Origin: Culex pipiens pallens
Taxonomy: Eukaryota > Arthropoda > Insecta > Diptera > Culicidae
DNA length: 64,000 nt
NCBI RefSeq assembly: GCF_016801865.2
Contig: NC_068937.1
Coordinates: forward strand, 121,183,225 to 121,247,224
Direction: 5' to 3'
Of this stretch, positions 23,385 through 35,903 are shown piece by piece. The position numbers and the translations under genes are program-made. Below the pieces are notes generated by a model. The model saw only the letters and a program-made list of their open reading frames with translations, did no database searches and had not been told where the DNA came from. Position 1 is the stretch's first letter; each line of letters starts with the position of its first letter.

Positions 23385-23742
23385 CTTAGCAAAAAATCCG
23401 ATAGTAAAATCACATGCACATCACCTTCGTAAAAAAAGACATTTTATATTACACACTGCATGTACAATTTTCGTAAACACAAAAAAAAAGTTGCAACCGA
23501 CGGGATTCCAACCCAGCACCATTAGTGAGGACTATCGCCTTAGCCCGCTCGGCCATCAGACCGATGAAGTAAGGGAAGGATAAACGCATATATTAGCTTG
23601 ACATTTCGGTCAAGTAGGTTTCCCATACTGATGAGCTACATATAGCAGGGTGTAATATTACATACGATTTCATAAAATAATGCAAAATTTAATTTTCACC
23701 CAGGCCTTTAGACGCAGCTGGATAACAACTTTTTTAGCTGTG
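23385..23742. mobile_element. MITE with tRNA-like core (copy 2)
   Basis: Collinear with the element at 9545-9910, including ccgacgggattccaacccag, the tRNA-like core and the right end tttttagctgtg followed by TA. The left end is degraded (ttagcaaaaaatccgatag). Confidence 0.7.
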
Positions 23743-25329
23743 TAACAAGAACAGAATAATTTTCGATAAATTTAAAAAGTTTAAGGGTATTTCCTGAGAA
23801 ATTTGTTTGAATTTTCCCATTTCTCTAGTTTGATGTTAAATCCCAGAAAATTTTTATTCTAAATATCGATTGTTTTGAAGTTTTTTAATAGTTTTTTCGA
23901 GACCTAATGAATTCCATTTCAGTTGAAAACGCTTATAATGTCAAAGTGTTGATATGGCAACGTTAGAGGCACGCTGGAATTAGATACTGTTCCCCTAATG
24001 TGTGAGCATTTGATTTTTGACAAAAATGTGCCTGTCAGGGTAATTTTTAAATAAAAAATAAAATATTTTTAGAAATTTGCTTCTGTCGATGTTGTTTGTT
24101 AGATCATTTAAAGCAATTTTAACCTTTACGGCCATTCGCTGGTTTCAGTATTATTGCTCACAACTTTCTCAACCGAATCAAAAGCTCCGCACTGCGAAGT
24201 GTTACGCAGAGTTACGATTGCTTTGAAAGCTTTTCAGCCGTCATGGCGAGGAGGCGCTATAATAACGTCGCAGCAGCGTCTTCCCGGAATAAGCATAAGC
24301 ATAAGCTGTGAAAAACTGCTGATTGATGAGTTAATTTATGCTCACTATCAACTCACTAGGTGTAAAATTTAGATGTTTATTCACTAACAAAGCTGAAATA
24401 ACATCATTGTATTTTCTATGCTCTTAACGTGATAACTGGTATTTTTTTTGTTTTATGATTTTACTTTAGGTGAAGCCGTTGATCATTTGCGAAGAAAAAT
24501 GAACATCACTCTATTGTAGTTTTTGAAATAAATCGAATTAACAGCGCGAATGCTTTTCATCTCGCGAAGCAATTGTTGATCTTTTCTGAGTGTATCTCAA
24601 ATGTCACACGCAAAACCAAAACAAAATTTCGCCGCGGCACCAAACTGAAATGTCGCCAGTTGAGCTGCGAAAAGACTCGCGCCGCGACTTACACGGAGCA
24701 CGGAATCGATCACGAAAATCTACCGGAAAGCGTTATGTGAGCGTGGGTTCGATCAACCAGATGGACCATTTTATGATGTCTAACTTGGAGAAGACAATTA
24801 CGGCGCTTTTGATTTACAAATTGGTGGCTAGGTCTTCCCATTTTGATTCTAGAGCTTACTCAATCGGCACCCGCAACAACCCGCATCAGCAAAACTCTCC
24901 CGGTGGTAGGACACAACGGACCGGATTGAGGCCCTTGACAATGATGGCCATGATTCAGACGGAATCCATCCGCAATCAGCAACTCAACCAAGACTTTTTC
25001 CATGCTGCGTCTTTTTCTGAAGCTAAAAACCGACTGACCTTCAAAAATTACCCCAATTGAAACAGTTCTAGTCGTAGGAGAACTTAAAACCAAGATTTTA
25101 AACAATAATTTAATCTAAAGCGTTCCATTTCCTCGGCAAATCAGAAAAAATCAGCCACATTTTTCTCAACATCCGAAGCCGTCAAAACAAAAAAGCAAAC
25201 ACACTGATTCAAAATCACCTAAACATGCTTGACAGATATTTCGCGACAGAAAATCGTCGCGAGAGTTAAACCTGCTCAATTCGGTTTAGTGACGCGGCGA
25301 AAATAAAATTCTCTGTATTGAATTCAATT
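23743..25329. other. Intergenic, no confident gene
   Basis: A 156-codon open stretch at 24590-25060 on + overlaps another on the opposite strand. Neither shows a domain, codon signature or splice partner. It could be a decayed gene or chance. Confidence 0.35.
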
Positions 25330-25653
25330 GGGTACTAAAGCCCTATTTCAATTTTTATGTACAACGTTAAAAAACACGATTAATAACCATTTCTGATCAC
25401 TTTTTTCATTTTAATGCAACAAAAAAAATTGACAAGACAACATTTTTTCGATGGATCAACTATGGTCCCCTTGGAACGAGCTGTCAAGTAGGAGCTTTTC
25501 TGTCAAGAAGGACCGCGAGGTTAATTTTTCAAAATTGATTTTAAAATCCATGTTTAACTCTTTGTGGTCGTAAAAAGGGTCATTGTACTCAGAAAAATAA
25601 GCTTTATCGCAGTGAACAATAATATCCGCAATCTAAGCCTCATTTTAGGACCC
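25330..25653 (+). mobile_element. AATT-flanked MITE, complete copy
   Basis: 324 bp bounded by gggtactaaag and ttttaggaccc as terminal inverted repeats, with AATT on both sides (25326-25329, 25654-25657). It contains ctatggtccccttggaacga. The nested copy at 30465-30789 indicates that AATT is the duplicated target. Confidence 0.8.
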
Positions 25654-25886
25654 AATTTTTCGAATTTCTGCACCAAAATGAATCAGCATGTGCTGGTTGT
25701 TGCCTTCTTGAAGCCAATGAAAGAATTTTTGGTCTAAATCAAATGTGTTTCAAAATTTATATAATTTTGTGTAAAAACCATTGACGTCGTAGCCTAGTTG
25801 GCAATCATTGATTAATGACGATTTCCATAATTTTGCAAGGAATGGGATAATCGTTACCAAAAAGAATCTGCATATGTAGGGCACTA

Positions 25887-26560
25887 ACGTCATGATTCGA
25901 ATTCCCGGACGCTTCGAAACCCGGACACTTCATTTTGTTTTATCAATTATTTGGATATAAGTTCGCATTATGAATGCCAAAACTGTGTTATTTGATGAAC
26001 TCCAACATCAACTTTCAATTAAGGTTTGTTTGAACGCTGTAGTTAATGCCAAAACAATTAAATACAATATAATTATAAGTTTACCAAAAATGCGAAACAT
26101 TTCACTTGAAATATTTCATAGACGTTCGAAGCACCGGGAAGGCAAAGCAGAAATTTATGGTTACGATTTCCTTAAATTCTAGCAAATTTTTATATAAACT
26201 ATCGATTGTTTTGATGTTAACAGCTCATTTGAGACCTAAAGAATGCCATTCACTAACATTTCAGTCCAAATTTGTGCGATTCATAAGCAAAATCGAGTGT
26301 CCGGAATTCGAAGCAAAAGTGTCCGGATTTCGAATCAGCCTTTATCAGTGTCCGGGATTCGAAGCACAACAAGTTATCTTAATTTTGAAATTCTGATGAA
26401 AAATTGTTTTAAAAGACATATTTTGCATGCATTTTCTTGAAACTGACTGTTTATACTACATCCTGATGATATTTCTACATTTCCAACTTATTACATGATT
26501 TTTTGCCAGCTATAACAAAAATGATATGCTACTAAGTGTCCGGATTTCGAATCATGACGT
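25887..26560. mobile_element. TIR element, ACGTCATGATTCGAA ends
   Basis: Perfect inverted ends acgtcatgattcgaa and ttcgaatcatgacgt are flanked by TA (25885-25886, 26561-26562). The interior repeats gtgtccgg..ttcgaagc words. It is non-coding at about 674 bp. A second, opposite-orientation copy (30414-32292) carries nested insertions. Confidence 0.8.
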
Positions 26561-26562
26561 TA

Positions 26563-29429
26563 TTCTAAACAACTTGTGGAAGAAATTTTGTCAAAATATT
26601 GAAAGCGACGCAAAATTTATATCTTTGAACGAAAAATTTTCACGTTAGTTAAATGTGCCTTTTCAAAACATCAATCTAACATTGCTTAGCCAGTCTCATC
26701 AAGCATCACACTTTTATCTTTTTGCACTTCATTTTGACGCATTAGATAATGTTATAAGCGCAGCTATGGCAGGTTGAACTTAATTTAACTGGGGAACCAG
26801 TATCAGCACGCAAGTGCATCTATCTTAGAACAATCAGTAGAGAAAAAAAATCAGCCTCTAATTATCAAATATTTTCTCGTGAGATGCGTACGTTTCGCTA
26901 CACTGTTGCATAAATTACTACGCCTTTCCAACCTAGTAGGCATTTGTTTTCCCCCTCATTTCCTAACTAAACGCACATGGGCGAAAGTTCTAGGCCACCT
27001 TCGATTGGTTTCAAGAGGAAGTGGAAAAAGCAGAGCAGTATTGTTGGTTCTAGAATGTGAAACCGCGAATGAATTGACACGATTGCCACGTGCTCAAATT
27101 CACACGGCAGTTTTACAACTGCGTACAAAAGTGAAAGAAGCATGTCGAGAATCCAAATTATCTTATCTGAATTTTCCCAACAAAGAACATTTCACCTTAA
27201 ACGAACCGCCGGGTTGGTAACGCAGGGAGGGTTAATTAAAACGCGGTTCTTGAAATCAAAAGTCGCATGTTTTTGAATCGTCGAATCGGGTCACACCAAA
27301 GGTGAGCTCGCCGTTGCTGCTTTTTTGAATTGTCACGTTTGATGTGGTTATGTGAAGCGGACTGTAATGAATGCGTTGATTTTGTTTTTTCTTGAAAGTA
27401 TCAGTTTTCTGTATTTTAAAGGCAGAAAACAACTAGACCTATGTTTAAATCAATTCAGAGCTTAAAATCAGACCAAACTTTCGTTCGCTTTGAATGTGCG
27501 TTTTTCAGAGAAAAGGCGCAGCAAGATTTCGTATGTGCTTGTGTTGATTAGTGGTGGGTTAAGCTTTGAAACTTGACCGCGAATGGTACGGTACTGGAGG
27601 AACCAGTTTAAAACAACTGCATCTCAATTTAAAACCTACGGTCAAGCCCAAATTGGTGACCCCAAAGCTTGTCTCGATTGATGGACATGAGCACCAATGG
27701 AATGTGACTAGTTCCTGGTTAGTCAGCTAGAGGTTGACGAACTCTCTCTTGTTATTTTTGTTCAGGAGGCCCAGACTTAAAAAAAAATTAATTATTTGTT
27801 ATTTTAAACTTGTTTCGTGGACCAGATTATTTTCGTTGATATTTAGGCCAAGTAAGTCTAAATGTTTTTTTTTATATTTTTAGAAATATTTGGTTATGAG
27901 AATTTCATAACAAATTAATATTGTACCGTCAACTGAGGCAACCCGGGACTACAGTCTGAATAGGGAAAAAAGATTAAAAGTGTACCTTTGCCAATGTTTT
28001 GCAAAATGTAATTCTTACATGTTTAACTTCGTTCACCTGACTAACATTACACAGTAAGTTGTGGAACTCAGCTATAACTGTAACTCTAATTACGTTTCTT
28101 TATATCGAATAATTTTGAATTGGAAAATGGACTTTTTTTATTCTTTGACATTTTAACTATAAGTTTATGAATTTTTTTTTTTAATTAAAAAATTAAAGTG
28201 GTACTGAAACAGGAAAGCTCAAGCAAGTTTACTCGTAAATTTAAAAAAATAAGATGCAATAGATTAATACAAAAAAAACATAATTTTAACGCGAAATTGA
28301 TGAGATATAGGGGAAATATGTCCATTTTAAGCCTAATAAGCAGTCGTGTTTGAATGATGCTGGATAATCTGGATTGTTCCTTGAAATTCAGTAAAACCAA
28401 GTACACCAACGAGTAGAGCAACTTTTTGTGAACATTTCTGTTTATTTTCACTTTTATTAAAGGTTATGCTATTCTTTTTCAAAAATATTCCAAAAATGCA
28501 TTCTAATCAGTCGAGTGCATGGCTCAATCCATGCCCATTTTTCTATTTTCAGCTTAGTTCTTTTTTTTCTTCCAGCGCTCTTTTGGGTCTGCTTAGTGCT
28601 GCCAAAATTGATGAAATTTTAAGCGAACACTCACGAAAAGTAGCATTTATAGCGAAAGTTTCCTGGCAGCACTTGCTCACTCCAACAGGCGCTGCACCAG
28701 CATGCTGGTGGTGTTGGTGGCCACCCTTTGTTCTTTATTTGCCTTCGCTCCTTGCACGGTTTTCTTCAGCCTTCGATTGGAATGGGTATCCAAAACTCAA
28801 ACGTCAAAAGACAGCGCGTTTGTTTTTTTGTATGGTGCTTGCTAATTATTTACATTTTTCGGGATTATTTTTCAAGTGAGTGACTAACTAATGGTCAAAA
28901 GAACATTTTGCCGGTAGTTGAAAGCAATTTTATATCTTAAGCGCTTTGAAATCGTTAGCGCAAGTGAAAAGATATTGATGGCGACTTTCGTTAAGCAGTT
29001 AACCTCTGATCTTGCGTGTGGATGTGTGTGCCACCAAAATGATGAGAAATGGTCTCGCAAAAATGAAATAATGATCAAAAGTGCATTAAATTTGATCTTT
29101 TTGGCCAGTAAGTGGCATAAATTTGCGTGCTTACTCGAGGCGGTGCTGTTGCTGGTAAGTTTATAGCCTGAAAAGTATTTTTGGAGCTTTAATCGAGCAT
29201 CAAACTCTCCATATGACGAAGATAGGTGTTTGATTAGAAAGGGTATATTTCCCCTACCGTGATAAAAAAAAATCGGAATCATATTTATTGGATAATAAAA
29301 TTTAAAGAATAGTTAAAGTTGAAAAAACGTCAGGTCAAAAATCTGAACAGCTGATGCAAACTGCTTGTAATGCTTACAACAGCACATCTTCCGGAAAATT
29401 CTCGCCGATGTCATTGTGACCGTGACTGT
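26563..29429. other. Intergenic, mostly unique sequence
   Basis: Open stretches at 26879-27220 and 28466-28879 on + lack recognisable domains and flanking exons. The rest is AT-rich with no clear terminal repeats. Confidence 0.4.
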
Positions 29430-29992
29430 AAAAAACTACCCTCGAACAACAACCACCAACAATAGCCAACGCCTCAAAACCTTGCTACTACTGCTGCTGC
29501 TGCTGCCCGTTTTTAGTAGATGAGCCGACCTAGGCCTTGCTGCGCGGTTTGCGCTTATCGGACGGCTTATTCGAACTCGAACACTCGCGCCGAACGGACG
29601 TCGGAGGAGCTTCTTCCACAACTATTCGCGGATCGAAAGCCGGATCGCTTCTGGAGAAACCGGAAACCGGATGGACATCGTCGAGTACCACTTTGTGATT
29701 GTGATTTGTCTTTGATAAAAGTGTGTGTGTTTGTGAGAAAAATAGAGTGTGGTATAAGTTGAGTGAAATTTGAGTATTTAAGATACATTTAAAAAGCTCG
29801 AAATTGGCGCACAGCGAAGTTTTGAAAGAAACTTTTGTCACGGAGTTGCCCACATTATTTCTTTTGTGACCAGAACAAAATAACCCTTGTGCAAAGGGGA
29901 TCATTAATTAGAACCAGAAAAAAGCACGTGCGATCGTCGCAGCTTCTTGGAACTGGACCCAGACGACACTATTGCCTTGTAATAAACAACAG
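29430..29992 (+). other. Candidate non-coding first exon, desaturase-like gene
   Basis: A GC-richer block with a short CTG run (29489-29503), low coding potential and a consensus donor (cag|gtaagc at 29992/29993) precedes a 5-prime UTR acceptor at 41650 on the same strand. By analogy with desaturase 1 it could be the promoter-proximal exon. No transcript evidence is available. Confidence 0.3.
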
Positions 29993-30413
29993 GTAAGCCC
30001 AGATGAGCACGACTGAGAGGTGAATAAATTAATTTTTGATTTCAATATCAACATTTCTTGGTCATCGCTCGACGAACCGGTCTTTCGTTCGGGTAGGGCA
30101 CCCTCAACTGTGGCAGGTCAGTGGCAGCAGAATTTTTGGCAAAAAAGAATTTAAATGTAAATGTGACATAATGAAGTTTGCATCCATGGCCATTTGTATG
30201 TGTAATATTGAAAGTAAAAGTTGATCAGCATAATTTAAATTTGCTCCTCATTGAAACTTTTCGCATTTTTTAAAGTTTTTCCAATAAAACGTATGCATGC
30301 AGCATGTAGGAAATTTCACGGCAAAAATTTTTCCCTTTGAGAAAATGCAATTTTGACGCAATGGAGCCTCTTTTGATTTTTCTGAATTTTTAAAAAAGTT
30401 CTATGTACAGTAA
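29993..30413. other. Candidate intron start, no other feature
   Basis: AT-rich; ends at the left TA of the nested TIR element. Nothing else callable. Confidence 0.4.
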
Positions 30414-30456
30414 CGTCATGATTCGAAATCCGGACACTTATAAGCATATCATTTTT

Positions 30457-31817
30457 CAGCAATTGGGTACTAAAGCCCTATGTCAATTTTTATGTACAAC
30501 GGTAAATAACACGATTAAAAACAATTTCTGATCACTTTTTTTCATTTTAATGCAAAATTTTTTTTTGACTAGACAACATTTTTTCGATGGATCAACTATG
30601 GTCCCCTTGGAACGAGCTGTCAAGTAGGAACTTTTCTGTCAAGAAGGACCGAGAGGTTAATTTTTCAAAATTGATTTAAAAATCCATTTTAAACTCTTTG
30701 TGGTCGTACAAAGGTTCATTGTACTCAGAAAAATAAGCTTTATCGCTGTAAACAATAATATCAGCAATCTAAGCTTCATTTTAGGACCCAATTCCCCACG
30801 AAAACAGCATGATTCGAAAAAAAGTTCTCCGATCGGGCTCAAAAATTTTCTGGAGGTTCCTTGGCCGAAATCATTAGACCCGTATTTTTTGTTTGGCCAT
30901 TAGGGTGACCTACGCCGTGTTAGGGTGGTCCAAAAAATGGCAATTTTCGTCGATTTTCGCAAAAACCACTTTTTTCAAAAAATCATATCTCCGCGCCATT
31001 TCATTCGATTTTAGCTGTCCTAAATGCAAAAGAAAGGTGATTAGTTTGCTATTTGGGAAAAATAGTAAGAAGTTTCAAAAATCTAGCTAAACATTTGAAA
31101 ATGTCGTATGAAAAGTTAAAATGCAGTTTTGAAGGTCTCGGGACCAAAGAGCCTATGTCTGAAAATGATTTTATCGGATTCTTCGGAAAATTTCACATAA
31201 TTTATCAAAAAAAATGAAAAACGCAACTTTTGGTACAAACATGTCATCGCTGAAAGTTATCGCAATTTTAGTGAAAAAAGTCGATTTTTTCCCGTTTTCG
31301 TCATTTTCCCATTTTTGCGCGTGGGGCGTCGAAAAACCCAGTTTTTATTTTCAAAAAATCGTATCTCAGAGTAGTGAAAACATAACTCCACCATTTTTTG
31401 ATATGTTATGTGAAATTTTCCGAGGAATCCGATAAAAATATTTTTGACATAGGCTCTTTGGTCCCAAGACCTTCAAAACAGCATTTTAAGTTTTCATACG
31501 ATCTTTTCAAATGTTTAGCTAGATTTTTGAAACTTCTTACTATTTTTACCAAAAAGCCGAACTAATCACCTTTCTTTTGCATCTAGGACAGCTAAAATCG
31601 GATGAAATGGCGCGGAGATAGATTTTTAAAGTGGTTTTTGCGAAAATCGACGAAAATTGCCACTTTTTGGACCACCCTAACACGGCGTAGGTCACCCTAA
31701 TGGCCAAACAAAAAAAATACGGGTCTAATTATTTCGGCCAAGGAACCTCCAGAAAAGTTTTGAGTCCGATCGGAGAACTTTTTTTTCGAATCATGCTGTT
31801 TTCGTGGGGAATTGCTG
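30457..31817. mobile_element. Foldback element FB-2, nested
   Basis: Ends cagcaatt and ggaattgctg match FB-1. Arms pair through ccccacgaaaacagcatgat, ttctccgatcgggctc and aggttccttggcc, with the centre near 31260. It sits in the T-run of the outer element with TTTT on both sides. The left end is split by the AATT MITE. No coding. Confidence 0.8.
30465..30789 (+). mobile_element. AATT-flanked MITE inside FB-2
   Basis: gggtactaaag to ttaggaccc, 325 bp, with AATT at 30461-30464 and 30790-30793. Removing it with one AATT restores cagcaattcc, the intact FB end, so this is the youngest of three nested insertions. Confidence 0.85.
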
Positions 31818-32294
31818 TTTTGTTATAGCTGGCAAAATATAATGTAATAAGTTGGAAATGTAGAAATATTCATGCCAAATATGTCTTTTCTAACAATTTT
31901 TCATCAGAATTTGAAAATTAGAATGAATTGTTGTGCTTCGAATCCCGAACACCGATAAAAGCTGATTCGAAATCCGGCCACTTTTGCTTCGAATTCCGGA
32001 CACTCGATTTTGCTTATGAATCGCACAAATTTGGACTGAAATGTCAGTGATTCGGATGCCAATGAAATATTTCAATGAAATGTTTCGCATTTTTGGTACA
32101 CTTATAATTTTATTTTATTTATTTGTTTTGGAATTAACAACAGCGTTCAAACAAACTTTAAATGAAAGTTGATGTTAGAATTCATCAAATTACACAGATT
32201 TGACATCCATAATGCAAACTTATATCCAAATAAATGATAAAAAAGACGAGGTGTCCGGGTTTCGAAGCGTCCAGGAATTCGAATCAGGACGTTA

Positions 32295-34327
32295 CCGCAA
32301 AAAAAAACTTGTATTTTCGGTAAAATTTTTGTTTCGTCAAATTTTACTTTTTTTGAAAAGTTATGATTTCAAAACAACTGAACTAGTGTAAATGCATTTA
32401 AAACGCATTTTTATTAAAATAGGAAAAGTACGGCTTGTTATTTAAATTTTTTGCACTAACTCTTTCACAGCTTAGCAAGTTATCTCCAGAATACCCTGAC
32501 CATTGTAATAACGTACCCTTCTTCAAGATAATAACAACCCCTTCTTCAAGTTGTGACAACAACCCTAGAAGCTATTAACCACGTCAATGAGTTTCGTAGC
32601 TCGGGAAAACAAAACAGTTTCAAGTTACCTTAGCCAAGTAACTATTTGCACATCCGTCATAGCGAATTGTACGCGGTTAAATCTCTCATTTAATTTCATC
32701 AATCATCCATTTACAAGTCAAGGGAACGCCTAATGGCCAATAGGTACAATCACTGCGATAGATGCACTTCACAGAATCTTCACTAGGCACGAGAACGAAA
32801 ACCACAAGGCAGCTTAAATACAATTCTTAACCGAACACTGAAGTTGTTATTGCCACGCTAAACCCAAAACAAACCAAAACAACTGCAGTGAAGAAAAACA
32901 ACAAAACTGTAAATTTCCGCGTTTCAGGGACAAAACTGCAGTGTGCAAGAATTGCAAGTGAAAGGGATCTCGGAACCGGTTCAGAAAAAGTGCATCGACC
33001 ACACGCCGTAGAACCGGGAACCTATCCGGAATGAACTTGAATCTATGACCTTGAGTGCGAAGAATTTTCTGCGTTAAAAGAGCGGGTTCCACGCCTGCTC
33101 GCGGAATGAAGTCGCCCTGAGTCAGTTGAAACTGAAATGATCGGCACATGGCTTAAACTTTCATTGCCGTTGTATTTATGTGATAGGGGGTGTACCGCAT
33201 GAAATTGGCTTTATTGCACAGCTCGTCAGATGTTAAGATGGATTTTTGCGAAAAATTATGGCACTCAGTAAACCCAAGCAATTGCACGAAAATCAGCTCA
33301 CATTTATCAGAGCATGAATTCAATTCGACTAGAGTCATTACTTGTAGCCTTCTGAGGGTGATGATCACGGATTTCGATCAGCTTCTCCGATGGTTAGTCG
33401 TGCCTAATTAGCCAAAGAACCCTCGGCAGTGCCCAGCTAGTCGAACAATTCTTGCGACTTCGACAAAGATGTCGTAAAATCAAACACACAGTTCTAACCT
33501 TGACTCGTACGAGAGAAAACCTTCGCTTCAAGTTTTAAGTGCCGTTGCTTTCCTGTTGTACATGTAGTTGACGGACCCCAAATGGGCGATGGTCAGCGAT
33601 AGCGCAGCCATCGGGCGCAGGTGTTAATTTTCGTGACATGTGCTAACGGCAAACAAATCCAGCTTTGAAGTGAGAAATTTTCAAAGCAATATTGGGGCTC
33701 TCAAAAGTGCGCGTCAACCAGTTGTTCAAATATTGCGCCATATCGAAGACTTCACAGATGAAGCACCGAAAATTACTGCTTGTAATCAAGCATTTTTCTT
33801 CAAAGCTGTTGAGTATTTGGTGTCACCTTGAAGAAATAAGGTGTTTGTAGTTTGGTGCGAAAAGTTTTCATACAAAAGTTCCGTAAGAAAGGTGCTACAA
33901 ACTGTGCTACGATATTGTCAATGAATAAGCGAGTGCGACTTGTTTATAACTCGTTATTCAAATCGAATGTAAATTGCTTGGTAATATGATCGATATCAGA
34001 GGAATTTGTAAAATTAAATGTGCGTGGGATGTAACGTAACAACGAAATCCGGACATAGTTTAAATACATTTAAGTGAGATCCGGCTTCAAAGAAGTACAT
34101 AAATATCACCTAAGTGGCCATTACTTGAGACAGGGTTGCCAGATTCTCAAATTTTCAACAAATTTCCTGGAAAATTTGAAATTTATTGAAAATTTATGTG
34201 ATCCTGGTTCTGATTATTATTTTGCAACAAAATTGTATAGAATAGCAATAGCTATAGTTAAAATAAGAGTGAGGATCAACTAATGACTTGACTGCTTGCA
34301 TAAACAAACAAAACTTCAAAGAAAATA
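32295..34327. other. Largely unique non-coding block
   Basis: 32450-33900 has few repeats and balanced composition, unlike its flanks, and contains no recognised gene. It is a candidate regulatory region for the desaturase-like gene. 34040-34160 contains a fragment (inverted) of the 164-bp repeat found at 62472-62798. Confidence 0.4.
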
Positions 34328-35903
34328 GGGTAAAGGACCCAAAAATCGCCCACTTTATAGTGGGAATCCTGGAAATTTGTCGAGAAATTAGTGACAGTTA
34401 ATGTTTTTTGGTTCTATTTGTTGTGGAACGTTGATAAACTATTTGATTTTAAGCTTCCACAAGGTTTTTATCATAAACAAGTTTATTTTCGTTAAAATTT
34501 TGCGTTTTAATAAAGTGCTCTGAAGTGCCTATTTTCGCCCCCCTAAATCCAATTTTCGCCCACCCTTGGAACCAGTTTTCGCCCACGACAAAAATCAAGA
34601 AATTAATTAAATGAAATTATGGCCCAAAGCTAAGCAAATATGGTCTCCTATTGATACACAACATATTCCCGAAGCTCAATTTCATTGATGTGCACATATT
34701 TTATCGCAAAATAAATTGAAGGTCATAAAACCCTAGGAGTTTTTTTTAACAGATATCCTACTAATTTTGAGGTTCTCTGTACTCTCACTAAAAAATATGA
34801 CTAAATCAAAATTCCTGGTAGAACTCATGTTTTCCCATTCACCCAAGATAAGGGCACATAGTTACAATTAGCTCCGAGATTAGCTCCATGTTGTTGTTGA
34901 TTTTATTAGGGGAGCTTTAACCCTATGAGTCATTTGCTCCCGAATTGACTCAATAGAAAACTTTGAATACCTCTTAATAAAAATATTAAAGCACATGTGC
35001 TATTTTGAAGGATATTGTGTAACTGCTTTTCCATCCTCTGCTTGATTTGTTCTCCTATGTACCAGTAAACTCTTACCACATTTGAAATAGGTGTCCCATA
35101 TCTCAGCTTAGGTTAAATTTTGAACATATGTTTGTACCAAAACACCCTAAGGGACCATCCATAAACCACGTGGACACTTTTTTGGGAATCTGTTTCCTCC
35201 CCCCCCCCCCTCCCCTACAAAACTTTTTTGTATCGATTGTGGACAATCGCCATACATCCCCTCCCCCCTCCCTGAAGTGTCCACGTTGTTTATGGATGGT
35301 CCCTAATGAAAGAAATAAAATAAATTGATTAATTAACTTTTAAAAATAATCTAGAATGTTGAAAATATATTTTCAAGCACATTTCGCTGTGATTAGATTA
35401 GTTTTTATGGTAAACGAAAACTGGTTCTAGATAAAATCTGAAAACACAGTACTAGATTTCGCCCTGGGCGAAAATTGGATCGCATGTTTTTTCATGACCC
35501 CAGAAATCGCCCACTATATTTTATTAAAATAACCTTTGGTAAACGGTTAAAACAGGTTAATCGATAGACTTTCATGAAGTTCAGACATACAGTGAAGCAG
35601 TGAATTACTCATTTACATTATTTTCGGACAAAATGAGTTGTTTTCGCTCATAAACATTATTACCCGCTGTAGTCGAAATTGACAAAAATATGGCGGCGGT
35701 AAGAAAGCTTTTTTTGACGTGTTTATAAAAACGTGATAAACAATAGCAATTCATTAGGAAAGTTTCAATTAGTACTAGAAATGAATGAATATTGAAACCT
35801 GCATAAGTAATTCAACCAAAAAATGATATAAGTTTGCTAAATACTGATTAAATCCAGTAGGTGGGCGAAAACTGGAGCAGGGCGAAAACTGGGTCCTCTA
35901 CCC
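34328..35903. mobile_element. TIR element with CGCCCAC motifs, 1.58 kb
   Basis: gggtaaaggaccca (34328) faces tgggtcctctaccc (to 35903). Words such as ttttcgcccac recur near both ends and internally on both strands. No transposase frame is seen; a TAA-flanked MITE is inserted inside. Confidence 0.6.
35151..35303. mobile_element. TAA-flanked hairpin MITE
   Basis: Arms gggaccatccataaaccacg and its near-complement close a 153-bp palindrome with TAA on both sides (35148-35150, 35304-35306). Sister of the copy at 21834-22010; the centre has long C runs. Confidence 0.85.

Larger units (their letters stand above)
30414..32292. mobile_element. TIR element (ACGTCATGATTCGAA ends) with nested insertions
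   Basis: The left end acgtcatgattcgaa and right end ttcgaatcaggacgt are flanked by TA (30412-30413, 32293-32294). The two outer parts match, in reverse, the uninterrupted copy at 25887-26560. The latter reads across the insertion point as catttttgttatagctggc in complement, which defines the empty site of the foldback element inside. Confidence 0.8.

Noticed and set aside
24590..25060. 156-codon open frame on +, with an overlapping one on minus
   Set aside because: No recognisable motif; two-strand openness points to base composition rather than coding.
26879..27220. 113-codon open frame on +
   Set aside because: No recognised domain or start signal; short enough to be chance.
28466..28879. 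137-codon open frame on +
   Set aside because: Composition-driven; no domain, no conserved start context, no neighbouring exons.
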